DNA from: Rhizobacter sp.
GTDB taxonomy: Bacteria > Pseudomonadota > Gammaproteobacteria > Burkholderiales > Burkholderiaceae_C
Direction of reading: 5' to 3'
Length of the DNA stretch: 51,541 nt
Assembly (NCBI GenBank): GCA_017986065.1
Contig: JAGNWJ010000008.1
Coordinates: 1 to 51,541, forward strand
This document shows positions 1-11,336 of the stretch, piece by piece. Position numbers and translations under genes: made by a program. The notes under the pieces were generated by a model, which saw only the letters and a program-made list of their open reading frames with translations, was not told where the DNA came from and did no database searches. Numbering within the stretch: position 1 is the stretch's first letter; each line of letters begins with the position of its first letter.

Positions 1-1910
<1,910 letters not shown>

Positions 1911-1914
<4 letters not shown>

Positions 1915-4010
1915 AGCCGCGGTACGCCACATCAACCGGGCTGACGGCCGGACGCCCGTGGCCACTGGGAGCGCACGTCGACGAGAGCGGCGTCAACCTC
2001 GCCGTTTACTCGGCCCATGCCCAGGCGATCGAGTGGTGCGTGTTCGACCCGAGCGGTACGAAGGAAACCGCGCGCCACCCGCTGGTGCGCAGCGGCGATG
2101 TCTGGCACGCCCACCTGGCGGGTGCCGGGGCCGGTCTGGTCTACGGACTGCGCGCGCACGGCCCGTGGAGTCCGCAAGAAGGACACCGGTTCAATCCACA
2201 CAAGCTGCTGCTCGACCCCCGCGCAAGAGAGGTGGTCGGCGATTTCCAGTGGAGCGACCTGCACTTCGCCTTCGACCGTCAGCATCCATCGCGCATGGAC
2301 CACCGCGACAACGCCGGTCTGGCGCTGAAGGCGCGCGTCGTCGACGACGCCTTCGACTGGGGCGGTGACCGATCTCCGCAGATCGCGCCAGTCGACACGG
2401 TGATCTACGAGGTGCATGCCCGGGGATACAGCCGGCTGAACCCCCGGATCCCGCAACCATTGCGCGGAACCTATGCCGGACTGGCTCACGCGGTGTCGAT
2501 CGCGCATCTGCAGGCGCTCGGCGCGACGTCGCTGTGCCTGCTGCCGGTGCACCTCCATCTCGATGAGGAGCGCCTGGTCGCGATGGGTCTGCGCAACCAC
2601 TGGGGCTACAACACACTGGGCTTCTTCTGCGTCGAGCCGCGTTATGCATCGGCCGTCGGCGGGCAGTCGCCGCGCGACGAATTCAAGTCGATGGTGAAGG
2701 CGCTGCACGCCGCAGGCTTCGAGGTGCTGCTCGACGTGGTGTTCAACCACACCGCCGAATCCGACGAGTGCGGACCGAACCTGAGCTTCCGGGGTCTCGA
2801 CAACGCCAGCTACTACCGGCTGCCGCCAGAGTCCCGCGCGCACTACGAGAACCATGCCGGCTGCGGCAACACGCTGGACATCCGGCAACCCGCGGTGCTG
2901 CAACTGGTGATGGACAGCCTGCGCCATTGGGTGACCGACATGCACGTCGACGGATTCCGCTTCGATCTGGCGCCGGTGCTGGGCCGTGGCGACCACGGCT
3001 TCCACCGCGACGGCGCCTTCTTCGGTGCGGCGGCTCAGGATCCGGTGCTGTCGCGCGTCAAGATGATTGCCGAGCCATGGGACATCGGTCCGGGCGGCTA
3101 CCAGGTCGGCGCATTTCCGCGCGGGTGGCAGGAATGGAACGATCATTTCCGCGACGCGATGCGCACGTTCTGGCTGCGCACCGACATTCCGTCGAACCAC
3201 CGGGCCACGTTCGCACGCCGGCTGTGCGCATCGTCGGATCTGTTCCAGCAGCGCCGGCGCTCGCCGCTGGAATCGATCAACTACGTGGTATCGCACGACG
3301 GCTTCACGCTGCGCGACCTGGTCAGCTACGCGGAGCGCCACAACCTCGCCAATGGCGAGGGCAACCGCGATGGCCACGGACACAACCTGAGCATCAACGC
3401 CGGCGTCGAGGGCCCCTCCGACGATCCCGGCGTCAACGCGCTGCGCGGTCGGCTGCAGCGCGCGCTTCTGGCCACCACGCTGCTGGCCCAGGGCACACCG
3501 ATGCTGGCCGCAGGCGACGAGATCGGCCACACCCAGCGCGGCAACAACAACCCGTACTGCCAGGACAACGAGATCACGTGGATCGCCTGGGATCAGGCCG
3601 ATGCGGACCTGTTCGCGTTCACCGCAAGGCTGCTCGAACTGAGGCGCAACGCGTTGCCGTTCGGCGGCGACTGGTACAGCGGTCTGACCGATCCGTTCGG
3701 CCTGCACGACCTGACGTGGCTGCGCGCGAGCGGCGATGCGATGGACAGCCAGTCCTGGCACGACGATGCGAGTCGCGTTCTCGGCTGCCTCATCGGTCGC
3801 CCTGGTCGCGCCCGGGCGCCGCTGCTGCTGCTGGTCAACGGCGACACGACGCCCTGTGATTTCATGCTGCCGGCCGGCGTCTGGCAGGGACTGCTCGACA
3901 CCGCACACCCTCGCGGATCATCCCGCTGGCATGGCCAGGGTGAAGCGCCGATCCCGGTGAGCGCCCACAGCCTGATGCTGCTGGCAGCCGCCGGCGCAGG
4001 CGTGGCATGA
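1911..4010 (+). CDS. glgX: Glycogen debranching enzyme GlgX (isoamylase type)
   Basis: GlgX hydrolyses alpha-1,6 branch points of phosphorylase-trimmed glycogen. From TTG 1911 the protein has 699 residues, normal for the family. The frame is also open further upstream inside glgB, but that part is out-of-frame glgB sequence with no homology. I chose TTG 1911 because GGAG lies eight bases before it; GTG 1902 is the alternative. An N-terminal CBM48-type domain ([15 protein letters not shown]) is followed by a GH13 barrel with [21 protein letters not shown], the nucleophile motif [13 protein letters not shown], the acid/base motif [14 protein letters not shown] and the [13 protein letters not shown] motif. 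It overlaps glgB by four bases, which suggests coupled synthesis of the two branch-remodelling enzymes. It ends at a strong hairpin terminator shared with the convergent gene. Confidence 0.95.
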
Positions 4011-4030
4011 CGCGCTGCCAGCGGACGTGA

Positions 4031-4054
4031 AAAGGGCGCCTCGCGGCGCCCTTT
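4031..4054. terminator. Bidirectional terminator between glgX and the LivK-type gene
   Basis: A perfect 10-bp stem (AAAGGGCGCC / GGCGCCCTTT) with a TCGC loop lies between two convergent genes. On the minus strand it ends in CTTTTC and on the plus strand in CTTTCC, so it can serve both directions and looks stronger for the minus-strand gene. Confidence 0.85.
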
Positions 4055-4073
4055 CCTCGACGAAGCCCCGAGA

Positions 4074-5216
4074 TCAGCGAACGACGGCGATCTGCTCGCG
4101 TGCGCCGGCCTTGTAGGTGTACAGGGTCAGCGCGCCATTCTTGATGTCGCCCTTGGCATCGAACGAGATCGTGCCGGTCACTCCCTTGTAGCCTTCGGTC
4201 TTGGCCAGCACCGGCAGGTACTTGGCCGGATCGGCGGATCCGGCCTTCACCATGGCGGCTGCCATCAGGTTGACCGAGTCGTAGACGTACGGCGCATAGA
4301 GCTGGACATCGACGCCGAACTTCTTCTTGAAGGCGACGCGGAAGTCGTCCATGCCCTTCTTCTGCTCTCCTTCGACGCCGCCGGCCTCGGCGCAGACCAC
4401 CTGGCCGTCGCCCATGGCACCGGCCGACAACTTCGGCAGCTCCGCGGTGCACAGTCCATCACCGCCCATGAACTTGGCGTCGATGCCGAGCTGCTTCATC
4501 TGGCGAATCATCGGCCCACCCACCGCATCCATCCCGCCGTAGAACACGACGTCGGGCTTGCTGGCCTTGATGGAGGTCAGGATCGAGCTGAAATCGGTGG
4601 CCTTGTCGGTGGTGAACTGGCGCGCGACGACCTTGCCGCCCGAACCGTCGACGCCCTTGACGAACTCCTCTGCGACACCCTGGCCGTAGGCGGTGCGGTC
4701 ATCGATGACGGCGATCGACTTGCCTTTCAGCGTGCCGAACGCGTACTTTCCCAGCGTGCCGCCCAGATGCACATCGTCGGCCACGACACGGAAGGCGGTC
4801 TTGTAGCCCTGGCGGGTGTACTTGGGGTTGGTCGCCGAAGGCGAGATCTGCGGGATGCCGGCGTCGTTGTAGATCTTGGAGGCCGGGATCGTGGTACCCG
4901 AATTCAGGTGACCGACGACGCCGTTGACCTTGGAGTCCACCAGCTTCTGCGCGACAGCCGTGGCCTGCTTGGGATCGGCCGCATCGTCTTCGGCAAGCAA
5001 CTCGAACCGGGCCTTCTTGCCGCCGATCGACAGACCCCTTGCATTCAGTTCGTCGATCGCCATCCTCGCGGCCATCTCGTTGTCCTTGCCCAGGTGGGCG
5101 ATGCCGCCGCTGGTCGGTGCCACATGACCGATCCTGACCACCAGATCCTGCGCTGACACCGATCCGGCACACGCCGCAGCGACAGCGAACAAGCCCACGT
5201 TCAGTTTGAATTGCAT
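4074..5216 (-). CDS. Branched-chain amino acid ABC transporter substrate-binding protein (LivK type)
   Basis: This is a periplasmic type I solute-binding protein that would deliver a ligand, typically Leu/Ile/Val, to a LivHMGF-type permease. The start is ATG 5216, with CGGAG eight bases upstream; a longer open frame reaching 5312 adds a non-homologous Arg-rich stretch before the signal peptide. The N-terminus (about 23 residues, ending SVSA before QDLVVRIGHV) is a typical Sec signal. The two-lobed fold is recognisable in RIGHVAPTSGGIAHLGKD, VVGHLNSGTTIPASKIY, ISPSATNPKYT and DVVFYGGMDAVGGPMIRQM. The mature length (about 357 residues) is normal. No permease or ATPase gene is nearby, so it may work with a transporter encoded elsewhere. 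The ligand cannot be read from the sequence. Confidence 0.92.
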   Translation of the reverse strand: MQFKLNVGLFAVAAACAGSVSAQDLVVRIGHVAPTSGGIAHLGKDNEMAARMAIDELNARGLSIGGKKARFELLAEDDAADPKQATAVAQKLVDSKVNGVVGHLNSGTTIPASKIYNDAGIPQISPSATNPKYTRQGYKTAFRVVADDVHLGGTLGKYAFGTLKGKSIAVIDDRTAYGQGVAEEFVKGVDGSGGKVVARQFTTDKATDFSSILTSIKASKPDVVFYGGMDAVGGPMIRQMKQLGIDAKFMGGDGLCTAELPKLSAGAMGDGQVVCAEAGGVEGEQKKGMDDFRVAFKKKFGVDVQLYAPYVYDSVNLMAAAMVKAGSADPAKYLPVLAKTEGYKGVTGTISFDAKGDIKNGALTLYTYKAGAREQIAVVR

Positions 5217-5308
5217 ATCAAGACTCCGATTGAATGACAAGAAAGGGTGGCGAAGGACGCAATGCACGGCGAAGCAGGATCGCCGCAGCCCGCGAGGCCT
5301 GCGACGAC

Positions 5309-5839
5309 TCAATCCGGGTCGGCCCGGTCAGGCGCATGGCGGTGCTGCTCGAGTTCGTGCGACACCGCCTTGGCTACCACGTCACGCAATGTCGGGGCCA
5401 GCTCGTCGCGGGCTTCCCGCACCAGCGTGTGCATCAGCCGATCGAGCATCGGTGCCAGAGCCGCTCGCAACTGATCCTCGAGCGCCAGATCGACGCGATG
5501 CTGGAGTTCGCCGACGATGCGCCGCGTCAGCGCGGCCTCATCGATCGCCTCGGTCAGCGCCGGCGTGGTCGGAACACTGACTTCGGCTTCGGCTTCGGCT
5601 TCGGCTTCGGCTTCGGCTTCGGCTTCGGCCTCCAGCTCAATCGACGCGACGACCGGCTCGACATCGGCTTCGCCCGTGGAGGGCGCTATTTCTTGCGGCT
5701 GAACGGTCTCCGACAGCACCGGCAGCTGCTCCGCGTCCGGGGACCCGGGCACGGCGGAGCCCTCGAGCAGCGACGGCGGCCATTCGACGACCTCGGTCAG
5801 CGTCGGCACGCGCATCGGCGGCAAGGTGGTCACGCTCAT
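5309..5839 (-). CDS. Hypothetical protein with an (Ala-Glu)n tract, third gene of the pepA-holC operon
   Basis: This is a 176-residue acidic protein of unknown function. Its ATG overlaps the holC stop codon by four bases (ATGA), so it is almost certainly translated with holC. A Pro/Ser/Glu-rich N-terminal half leads into a Glu-(Ala-Glu)8 tract encoded by eight perfect copies of a hexanucleotide. The C-terminal half (about residues 95-165) is predicted helical and amphipathic, for example ALTRRIVGELQHRVDLALED and LMHTLVREARDELAPTLRD. There is no signal peptide or membrane segment. From memory, proteins of the uncharacterised DUF2486 type sit after holC in Burkholderia, and this could be one; I cannot verify that. 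The tract would change protein length without changing frame if the repeat number varies. Confidence 0.75.
   Translation of the reverse strand: MSVTTLPPMRVPTLTEVVEWPPSLLEGSAVPGSPDAEQLPVLSETVQPQEIAPSTGEADVEPVVASIELEAEAEAEAEAEAEAEAEVSVPTTPALTEAIDEAALTRRIVGELQHRVDLALEDQLRAALAPMLDRLMHTLVREARDELAPTLRDVVAKAVSHELEQHRHAPDRADPD
5582..5629. repeat. Hexanucleotide tandem repeat, eight copies of TTCGGC
   Basis: Eight uninterrupted copies of TTCGGC on the plus strand (GCCGAA on the coding strand) encode the Ala-Glu tract of the gene after holC. The six-base unit keeps the frame whatever the copy number. Confidence 0.95.
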
Positions 5840-6267
5840 GCCGTGGCCTCGTGCTTGGCAGGCGAGTACCCGCGGGCCTGGTACTCACGCCAGCGCCTGC
5901 GCCCCGCGTCCCGCTCATCGTCGTCGGCCGACACGATCTCGATCAGGCGCTCATAGGACTCGAAGCCCGCGACCACATCCGCGCCCAGATTGACGAGCAC
6001 GGATCGGTCAGCGCCCAGGTCGGCCTGCCGGACCAGCCACACCGGGGCCCGACGCTGTGCAGAAGTGAGCGACGCAGCGTCGAGCACCACCGCGTGCGGC
6101 AGGAACTCTTCGGCCTCGAAAACCCACAGCGCCCGATCCAGCTCGGCCAGCCTGGCGGGCGTCCCGGTCACAGCGACACGGGCACCCATTCGAGCCGCCT
6201 TGCGAAGCAGACGGCAGGCGTATTGCAGCGGGTCCCGCACATTGACGTGAAACTGCACCGCGGTCAT
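5836..6267 (-). CDS. holC: DNA polymerase III chi subunit HolC
   Basis: HolC links the clamp loader to single-strand-binding protein. From ATG 6267 the protein has 143 residues and aligns from its first residue with the family pattern (MTAVQFHVNV, then YACRLLRKA, GARVAVTG, LDRALWVFEAEEFLPHAVV). A GTG at 6294 that overlaps the pepA stop codon (GTGA) would add nine residues and would couple translation more tightly; neither start has a strong ribosome-binding site. The C-terminus RRRWREYQARGYSP matches the RYKAYR..GF ending of the E. coli protein. It is the middle gene of pepA-holC-hypothetical, the usual neighbourhood in proteobacteria. Confidence 0.88.
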   Translation of the reverse strand: MTAVQFHVNVRDPLQYACRLLRKAARMGARVAVTGTPARLAELDRALWVFEAEEFLPHAVVLDAASLTSAQRRAPVWLVRQADLGADRSVLVNLGADVVAGFESYERLIEIVSADDDERDAGRRRWREYQARGYSPAKHEATA

Positions 6268-6290
6268 CGAGTCGGGCGGTGTAGCGGCAA

Positions 6291-7751
6291 TCACTTGACC
6301 TGTGACAGCACGAAGTGGGTCAGCAATCCGACCGGGCGTCCGGTGCCACCCTTGGCCGCCCCCGATTTCCAGGCCGTACCGGCGATATCGAGGTGGGCCC
6401 AGCGGTACTTGGCGGTGAAACGCTTCAGGAACATCGCCGCCGTGATGGCGCCACCAGCGCGCGGGCCGACGTTGCCCATGTCGGCGAAATTGCTCTTCAG
6501 GCCTTCGTCGTATTCATCGTCCAGCGGCATGCGCCAGCATGGATCGATCGCGGCATCGCCGGCATTGAGCAGTTCGGTGGCCAGCGCGTCGTCGGCGGTG
6601 AACAGCCCCGAGCGGTGATGCCCCAGGGCGATCACGCAGGCACCGGTCAGCGTCGCGATGTCGACGACCACCGCCGGCTTGAAACGCTCGGCATACGTCA
6701 GCGCATCGCACAGGATGAGGCGTCCTTCAGCATCGGTGTTCAGGATCTCGATGGTCTGCCCCGACAGGCTCGTGACGACGTCGCCCGGCTTGACGGCGTG
6801 TCCGCTGGGCATGTTGTCGCACGACGGAATGATGCCGATCACGTTGAGCTTCGGCTTGATCTCGGCCACCGCGCGCAAGGTGCCCAGCACGCTCGCCGCA
6901 CCGCCCATGTCGTACTTCATCTCGTCCATCTCGGCCGACGGCTTGATCGAGATGCCGCCGGTGTCGAATGTGATGCCCTTGCCGACCAGCACCACCGGCG
7001 CCTGCGATTTCGCAGCACCTTCATAGCGTGCGACGATGAAACGCAAGGGCTCGCTGGAGCCCTGAGCCACGGCCAGGAATGCCCCCATGCCGAGCTTCTC
7101 GACCGCCTTGCGATCAAGCACCTCGACCTTCAGCCCGTGCTCCTTGCCAAGACGCCTGGCCTGCTCTCCGAGGAAGGTCGGCGTGCAGACGTTTCCGGGC
7201 CGGTTCGCACATTCACGCGCCAGCGTCACACCGGCTGCGATGGCTGAGCCGCGCTGCAGGCCGGCGGCGACATCGCGCGCCTGCGCCTTGGCACAGACCA
7301 GCGTGAAACGCGCCATGGCAGGAGCCTTGGGTGCGCTCGGCTTGGTGTGACGGTAGACGTAGTTCGCCTCGCTCGCGCAGGCCGCCAGGGCCTCGCCATG
7401 CAGGGCAGTCAGTGGCAACGAATCGGCCACCGCGACCACGATGTGCTTGGCACCCGTACCCTTCAGCTGACCCAGGCCGGCCGCGACTGCCGCCTTGAAC
7501 GACTTGACGCTCGCGGCTGCCGCACCGACGACCATCAGGCGAGCCGCCTTGAAGCCGACAGGCCGATGCACGTAGAGGGTTCGGCCTGCCTTGAACTGGA
7601 AGTCACCGGCCTGAACGGCCTCGTCGATGAGCGCGGCCAGAGCCGGTTCGACGCAGACATCGAGCGCGTTTCCATGGACGACCAGCAACAGCGCGTCGGC
7701 AGCAATAGTCGACAGGGTAGCGGGGGCAGCAACGAGGTGTCTGAAGTCCAT
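6291..7751 (-). CDS. pepA: Cytosol (leucyl) aminopeptidase PepA
   Basis: PepA is a hexameric M17 metallo-aminopeptidase that removes N-terminal residues, leucine preferred, in the cytoplasm. The 486-residue length is normal. The metal-binding and catalytic core is intact: VLVGKGITFDTGGISIKPS (Lys and Asp ligands), YDMGGAASVLGT, and NTDAEGRLILCDALTYA (Asp, Glu and catalytic Arg). ATG 7751 begins MDFRH, and the upstream space to the divergent lptF start is only 27 bases, so the promoters of both genes must lie partly inside the opposing coding regions. It is the first gene of an operon with holC. In E. coli PepA also binds DNA; nothing here shows whether that role is kept. Confidence 0.96.
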   Translation of the reverse strand: MDFRHLVAAPATLSTIAADALLLVVHGNALDVCVEPALAALIDEAVQAGDFQFKAGRTLYVHRPVGFKAARLMVVGAAAASVKSFKAAVAAGLGQLKGTGAKHIVVAVADSLPLTALHGEALAACASEANYVYRHTKPSAPKAPAMARFTLVCAKAQARDVAAGLQRGSAIAAGVTLARECANRPGNVCTPTFLGEQARRLGKEHGLKVEVLDRKAVEKLGMGAFLAVAQGSSEPLRFIVARYEGAAKSQAPVVLVGKGITFDTGGISIKPSAEMDEMKYDMGGAASVLGTLRAVAEIKPKLNVIGIIPSCDNMPSGHAVKPGDVVTSLSGQTIEILNTDAEGRLILCDALTYAERFKPAVVVDIATLTGACVIALGHHRSGLFTADDALATELLNAGDAAIDPCWRMPLDDEYDEGLKSNFADMGNVGPRAGGAITAAMFLKRFTAKYRWAHLDIAGTAWKSGAAKGGTGRPVGLLTHFVLSQVK

Positions 7752-7778
7752 AATGCCGACTGTTCAATTGGGCTGACG

Positions 7779-8888
7779 ATGTTATTCGATTCGACCTTGC
7801 GTCGTGACCTGGCTCGCAGCTTCGGCGCCACCTTGGTGGTCATCCTGACCATCGTTCTGACGATGATGTTGATCCGCACGCTCGGGATGGCCGCCGGCGG
7901 CAAGGTGTCACCCCAGGATGTGGTGCTTCTGCTCGGTTACACCGCACTCGCCCACCTGCCGACGATGCTCGCGCTGTCGATGTTCGTCGCGGTGGTCGGC
8001 ACGCTCGGGCGGATGTATCGCGACAGCGAAATGACAATCTGGTTTGCCAGCGGTGTGAGCCTGTCCCGCTTCGTGCGTCCGGTGTTTCGGACCACCTGGC
8101 CGGTGCTGCTGGTGGTCCTGTTGCTGGCCTTGTTCGTCTGGCCGTGGGTCAACGAGCGCAGCTCCGCATTGCGCGATCAGTTCGACCGCCGTTCGGACCT
8201 GTCGCGCGTGGCACCAGGGCAGTTCCAGTCGTCGAGCGACGGCAACCGGGTCTTCTTCATCGAGCGCGACTTGCAGGACAGCTCGAATGCTCGCAACGTC
8301 TTCATCTACGGTCGACTCAAGGGCGTCGAGTCGGTCACGACGGCGCGCACAGGCCGCGTCGATGTCGAAGACCAGAATCGCTACCTGGAGCTGGGCAACG
8401 GTCAGCGCAACGAGGTGGATCTCAAGAGTTCGGAGAAGACACTCGCGCAATTCCAGAGCTACAAGGTCGTGGTCGGCGACCGGCTCGTGAGCAGCGCGGA
8501 CAACCTGCCACCGAAGGCCCGCCCGACGAGGGAACTGTGGCGCAAGGCGACCCCTGCGTACCTCGGGGAGCTGACGTGGCGCCTGGGTCTCAGCCTGGCG
8601 GCGGCAAACATGGTCCTGCTCGCCATCGGCCTGGCGGCCATCAATCCACGCCGTGCCAGCAACTGGAACCTGCTGTTTGCGCTGCTGACCTTTGTCGTCT
8701 ACTACAACGTGATCACGCTGTCGCAGGCCTGGGTGGCCAGCGGCAAGCTGGACATGGGCACGGCGCTGATCGCAGCGCATGGCGGCGCACTGATGCTGGC
8801 GCTGGGGCTGATGTGGTGGAGAGATACCGCCACCAGCCGCCCGAACTGGATCCACGCGTCCGCCAGCCGGCGACTGGCCACAAGATGA
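7779..8888 (+). CDS. lptF: LPS export system permease LptF
   Basis: LptF is one of the two inner-membrane permeases of the LptB2FGC complex that extracts lipopolysaccharide from the inner membrane. From ATG 7779 (MLFDSTLRRDLARSFGATL) it has 369 residues. Three N-terminal membrane segments (about residues 15-35, 55-80 and 105-125) are followed by a periplasmic beta-jellyroll region (about 130-270: VFFIERDL, VFIYGRLKG, LELGNGQR) and three C-terminal segments. The open frame extends upstream on the pepA antisense side, but family alignment starts at 7779. It overlaps lptG by four bases (ATGA) and heads a five-gene operon. The Ala/Arg-rich C-terminal tail is short. Confidence 0.94.
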   Translation: MLFDSTLRRDLARSFGATLVVILTIVLTMMLIRTLGMAAGGKVSPQDVVLLLGYTALAHLPTMLALSMFVAVVGTLGRMYRDSEMTIWFASGVSLSRFVRPVFRTTWPVLLVVLLLALFVWPWVNERSSALRDQFDRRSDLSRVAPGQFQSSSDGNRVFFIERDLQDSSNARNVFIYGRLKGVESVTTARTGRVDVEDQNRYLELGNGQRNEVDLKSSEKTLAQFQSYKVVVGDRLVSSADNLPPKARPTRELWRKATPAYLGELTWRLGLSLAAANMVLLAIGLAAINPRRASNWNLLFALLTFVVYYNVITLSQAWVASGKLDMGTALIAAHGGALMLALGLMWWRDTATSRPNWIHASASRRLATR

Positions 8889-9997
8889 AGACGGTACGGC
8901 GCCTGTTCTATGTCGACATCGTCACGGCGGTGGCCTTCGTCTCGCTGGCTTTCCTGTCGCTGTTCTATTTCATCGACTTCGTGGATGCCTTGTCCGACTC
9001 TGCCAAGCGCGGCAGTTCGGTCCTGACGGCCATGGCGACATGCCTGCTCGAAGTCCCCGGGCACTTCTACGAGCTGGCACCGATCGCCGTGCTGATCGGC
9101 ACGATCTACGCGCTGTCTCGGCTCGCGCAGTCGTCGGAGTTCACGATCCTGCGCACGGGGGGCCTGGGCCCGGGCCGGGCACTGCGGCTGCTCGCCACCC
9201 TCGGACTCTCGTTCGGCGCACTGACCTTCTTCGTCGGGGACTACCTGACGCCGCTGGCGGAAAGCAGAGCCGTGCAACTGAAGGCGCTGACACGTGGAGG
9301 CATTGCACTCGGCAGATCGGGGACCTGGCTGAAGGATCGCCAGACCACGCCCGAAGGCGAGCGCTCGTACTCGATCAACGTGGCACGCACCGGCACGAAG
9401 GGCGAAATGCTGGGCATCAAGATATTCGAGTTCGACGGCGACGCTCGGCTGATCCGGCAAGTCGCGGCCGAGTCGGGCGTGGTCGAGGGGCAATCCACCT
9501 GGACGCTGTCGAATGTCACGCTCACACGCTGGATCCCCGCCGTGGCTTCGCAGCCTCCTCAGGTGAGCACCGAGAGGCTGCCGCGCTGGCAATGGAACGG
9601 CGGGCTGTCGGCCGACGTCGTCGCGTCGGCGTTGCTGCCGCTGGCCACGATGTCGACACTGGAACTCTGGCGATACATCGGCCACCTCGACACCAACGAG
9701 CAGGCAGCACAGGCCTACGAGATCCAGTTCTGGAAGCGGGCCCTCTATCCTTTCGCCTGCCTGGTGATGGTCGGATTGGCGCTGCCGTTCGCCTACCTGC
9801 ATGCGCGGGCCGGAGGCATCAGCCTCAAGGTGTTCGGCGGCATCATGCTGGGCATCGCTTTCGTGCTGCTCAACAACCTCACAGGTCACCTGGGACTGCT
9901 GCGCAACTGGACGCCCTGGATCGTTGCCGCGGCTCCGAGCGCGCTGTTCCTGCTGATGTCCATGGCCGCCTTTGCCTGGCTGGTCCGATACCGATGA
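8885..9997 (+). CDS. lptG: LPS export system permease LptG
   Basis: LptG is the partner permease of LptF in the LPS transporter. It has 370 residues from ATG 8885, which overlaps the lptF stop codon. The architecture matches LptF: three N-terminal membrane helices (VDIVTAVAFVSLAFLSLFYF; FYELAPIAVLIGTIYALSRLA; LLATLGLSFGALTFFVGDYL), a periplasmic domain (about 125-260) with the Lpt signature WLKDRQ....SYSINVAR, and three C-terminal helices. Arg/Glu positions before the second helix (RLAQSSEFTILRTGGL) fit the cytoplasmic coupling helix that contacts LptB. The stop overlaps the next start (ATGA), so translation continues straight into cbiX. Confidence 0.95.
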   Translation: MKTVRRLFYVDIVTAVAFVSLAFLSLFYFIDFVDALSDSAKRGSSVLTAMATCLLEVPGHFYELAPIAVLIGTIYALSRLAQSSEFTILRTGGLGPGRALRLLATLGLSFGALTFFVGDYLTPLAESRAVQLKALTRGGIALGRSGTWLKDRQTTPEGERSYSINVARTGTKGEMLGIKIFEFDGDARLIRQVAAESGVVEGQSTWTLSNVTLTRWIPAVASQPPQVSTERLPRWQWNGGLSADVVASALLPLATMSTLELWRYIGHLDTNEQAAQAYEIQFWKRALYPFACLVMVGLALPFAYLHARAGGISLKVFGGIMLGIAFVLLNNLTGHLGLLRNWTPWIVAAAPSALFLLMSMAAFAWLVRYR

Positions 9998-10401
9998 AGA
10001 CCGGACTGCTCCTGTTTGCCCATGGTGCGCGCGACCCCAACTGGTCGCTGCCATTCCGGGCCGTTCTCGAATCGGTGCGCAATCGCGCACCCGATGTCTG
10101 CGTCGAACTGTGCTTCCTCGAATTCATGAGCCCGAACCTGATCGATGCCGGACACGCGCTGGCCGCGGCAGGATGCACGCAGATTGCCGTGGTGCCGCTG
10201 TTCCTCGGAACCGGTGGGCACGTCCGAAAGGATCTGCCGCTGCAGGTCGAGCAACTGCGTGCAGCGCATCCACAAGCAGTCTGGACCGTGAGGGCGTCGA
10301 TCGGTGAAGCGCCCGTCGTCATCGACGCCATCGCCCAGGCCGCGCTGGCAGGCGTGTCCGGCAACGTACTCTTCAAACCCGGCCTCGTGGACTCGGCATG
10401 A
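9994..10401 (+). CDS. cbiX: Sirohydrochlorin chelatase, short CbiX type
   Basis: This is a small cytoplasmic chelatase that inserts Fe or Co into sirohydrochlorin; iron gives siroheme. At 135 residues it is a single-domain CbiX, which in known cases acts as a dimer. The metal-binding His sits in LLLFAHGARDPNW (His10), and the second conserved His is in PLFLGTGGHVRKDLP. Its ATG overlaps the lptG stop and its stop overlaps the cysB-like start. Siroheme is the cofactor of assimilatory sulfite and nitrite reductases, so its coupling to a CysB-type regulator makes functional sense. Whether the metal is iron or cobalt is inferred only from this context. Confidence 0.88.
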   Translation: MKTGLLLFAHGARDPNWSLPFRAVLESVRNRAPDVCVELCFLEFMSPNLIDAGHALAAAGCTQIAVVPLFLGTGGHVRKDLPLQVEQLRAAHPQAVWTVRASIGEAPVVIDAIAQAALAGVSGNVLFKPGLVDSA

Positions 10402-11336
10402 ACCTGCATCAATTCCGCTTCGTTCAGGAGGCCGTTCGGCAGAACCTGAACCTGACCGAGACCGCCAAGGCCCTGTTCACCTCGCAGCCCGGTGTGTCGA
10501 AGGCCATCCTCGAGCTGGAAGGCGAGCTCGGCGTCGACATCTTCGCCCGCCACGGCAAGCGCCTGCGTCGCGTCACCGAGCCTGGCCAGGAAGTGCTGAA
10601 GGCCATCGAGATCATCATGCGCGAGGTCAACAACCTCAAGCGCATCGGCGACGAGTTCTCGAACCAGGACGCAGGCACGTTGTCGATTGCCACCACGCAC
10701 ACGCAGGCGCGCTACGTGCTGCCCGAACCGGTTGCGCGGTTGCGCAAGCGCTTTCCGAAGGTCAACGTCAGCCTGCACCAGGGCAACCCGCAACAGGTGG
10801 CCCGCATGGTCATCGAGGAAGTCGCCGAGGTCGGACTGGCCACCGAATCGCTGGACCGCTACGACGAACTCGTCACCCTGCCCTGCTACGAATGGCAGCA
10901 CGTCATCGTGATGCCCGCCGGGCACCCGCTGGCACAGGTCGAACGACTCACGCTGGAGCAGCTCGCCGTCGAGCCATTGATCTCGTATCACCCGACCTTC
11001 ACCGGCCGCACCCGCATCGATCAGGCCTTCGAGTCGCGCAGGCTCCGGCCAAACGTCGTGCTCGAGGCGATCGACTCCGATGTGATCAAGACCTACGTCC
11101 GGCTCGGGCTCGGCATCGGCATCGTTGCCGAAATGGCAGTGCGCGACGATCCGCCCGGCGGGGATCTGGTGTGGCGCCCGGCCGGCCAGCTCTTCGGCCA
11201 GAACGTCGCACGCATCGCCTTCAAGCGTGGTGCCTACCTGCGCAACTTCGTCTACGTGTTCGCCGAGATGATCTCCGAGCGTCTGAGCCGCGCCCTGATC
11301 ACCCGCAGCATCAACGGCGTGCCATCGACCGAATGA
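10398..11336 (+). CDS. cysB: LysR-family sulfur-assimilation regulator, CysB type
   Basis: This is a 312-residue LysR-type regulator of the CysB/Cbl group, the activators of cysteine biosynthesis and sulfonate use. The N-terminal helix-turn-helix is MNLHQFRFVQEAVRQNLN with LTETAKALFTSQPGVSKAI. The effector domain carries the group signatures IATTHTQARYVLP (the Thr-rich inducer or sulfate pocket) and LPCYEWQHVIVMP. ATG 10398 overlaps the cbiX stop and the stop overlaps the next ATG. Autoregulation is common in LysR proteins, but any operator would lie far upstream because no gap exists here. CysB is preferred over Cbl on overall resemblance to betaproteobacterial CysB; a paralogue is possible. 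Confidence 0.88.
   Translation: MNLHQFRFVQEAVRQNLNLTETAKALFTSQPGVSKAILELEGELGVDIFARHGKRLRRVTEPGQEVLKAIEIIMREVNNLKRIGDEFSNQDAGTLSIATTHTQARYVLPEPVARLRKRFPKVNVSLHQGNPQQVARMVIEEVAEVGLATESLDRYDELVTLPCYEWQHVIVMPAGHPLAQVERLTLEQLAVEPLISYHPTFTGRTRIDQAFESRRLRPNVVLEAIDSDVIKTYVRLGLGIGIVAEMAVRDDPPGGDLVWRPAGQLFGQNVARIAFKRGAYLRNFVYVFAEMISERLSRALITRSINGVPSTE

Noticed and set aside
1932-3908. 658-codon open frame antisense to glgX
   Set aside because: It has the same shadow pattern over a gene with intact catalytic motifs.
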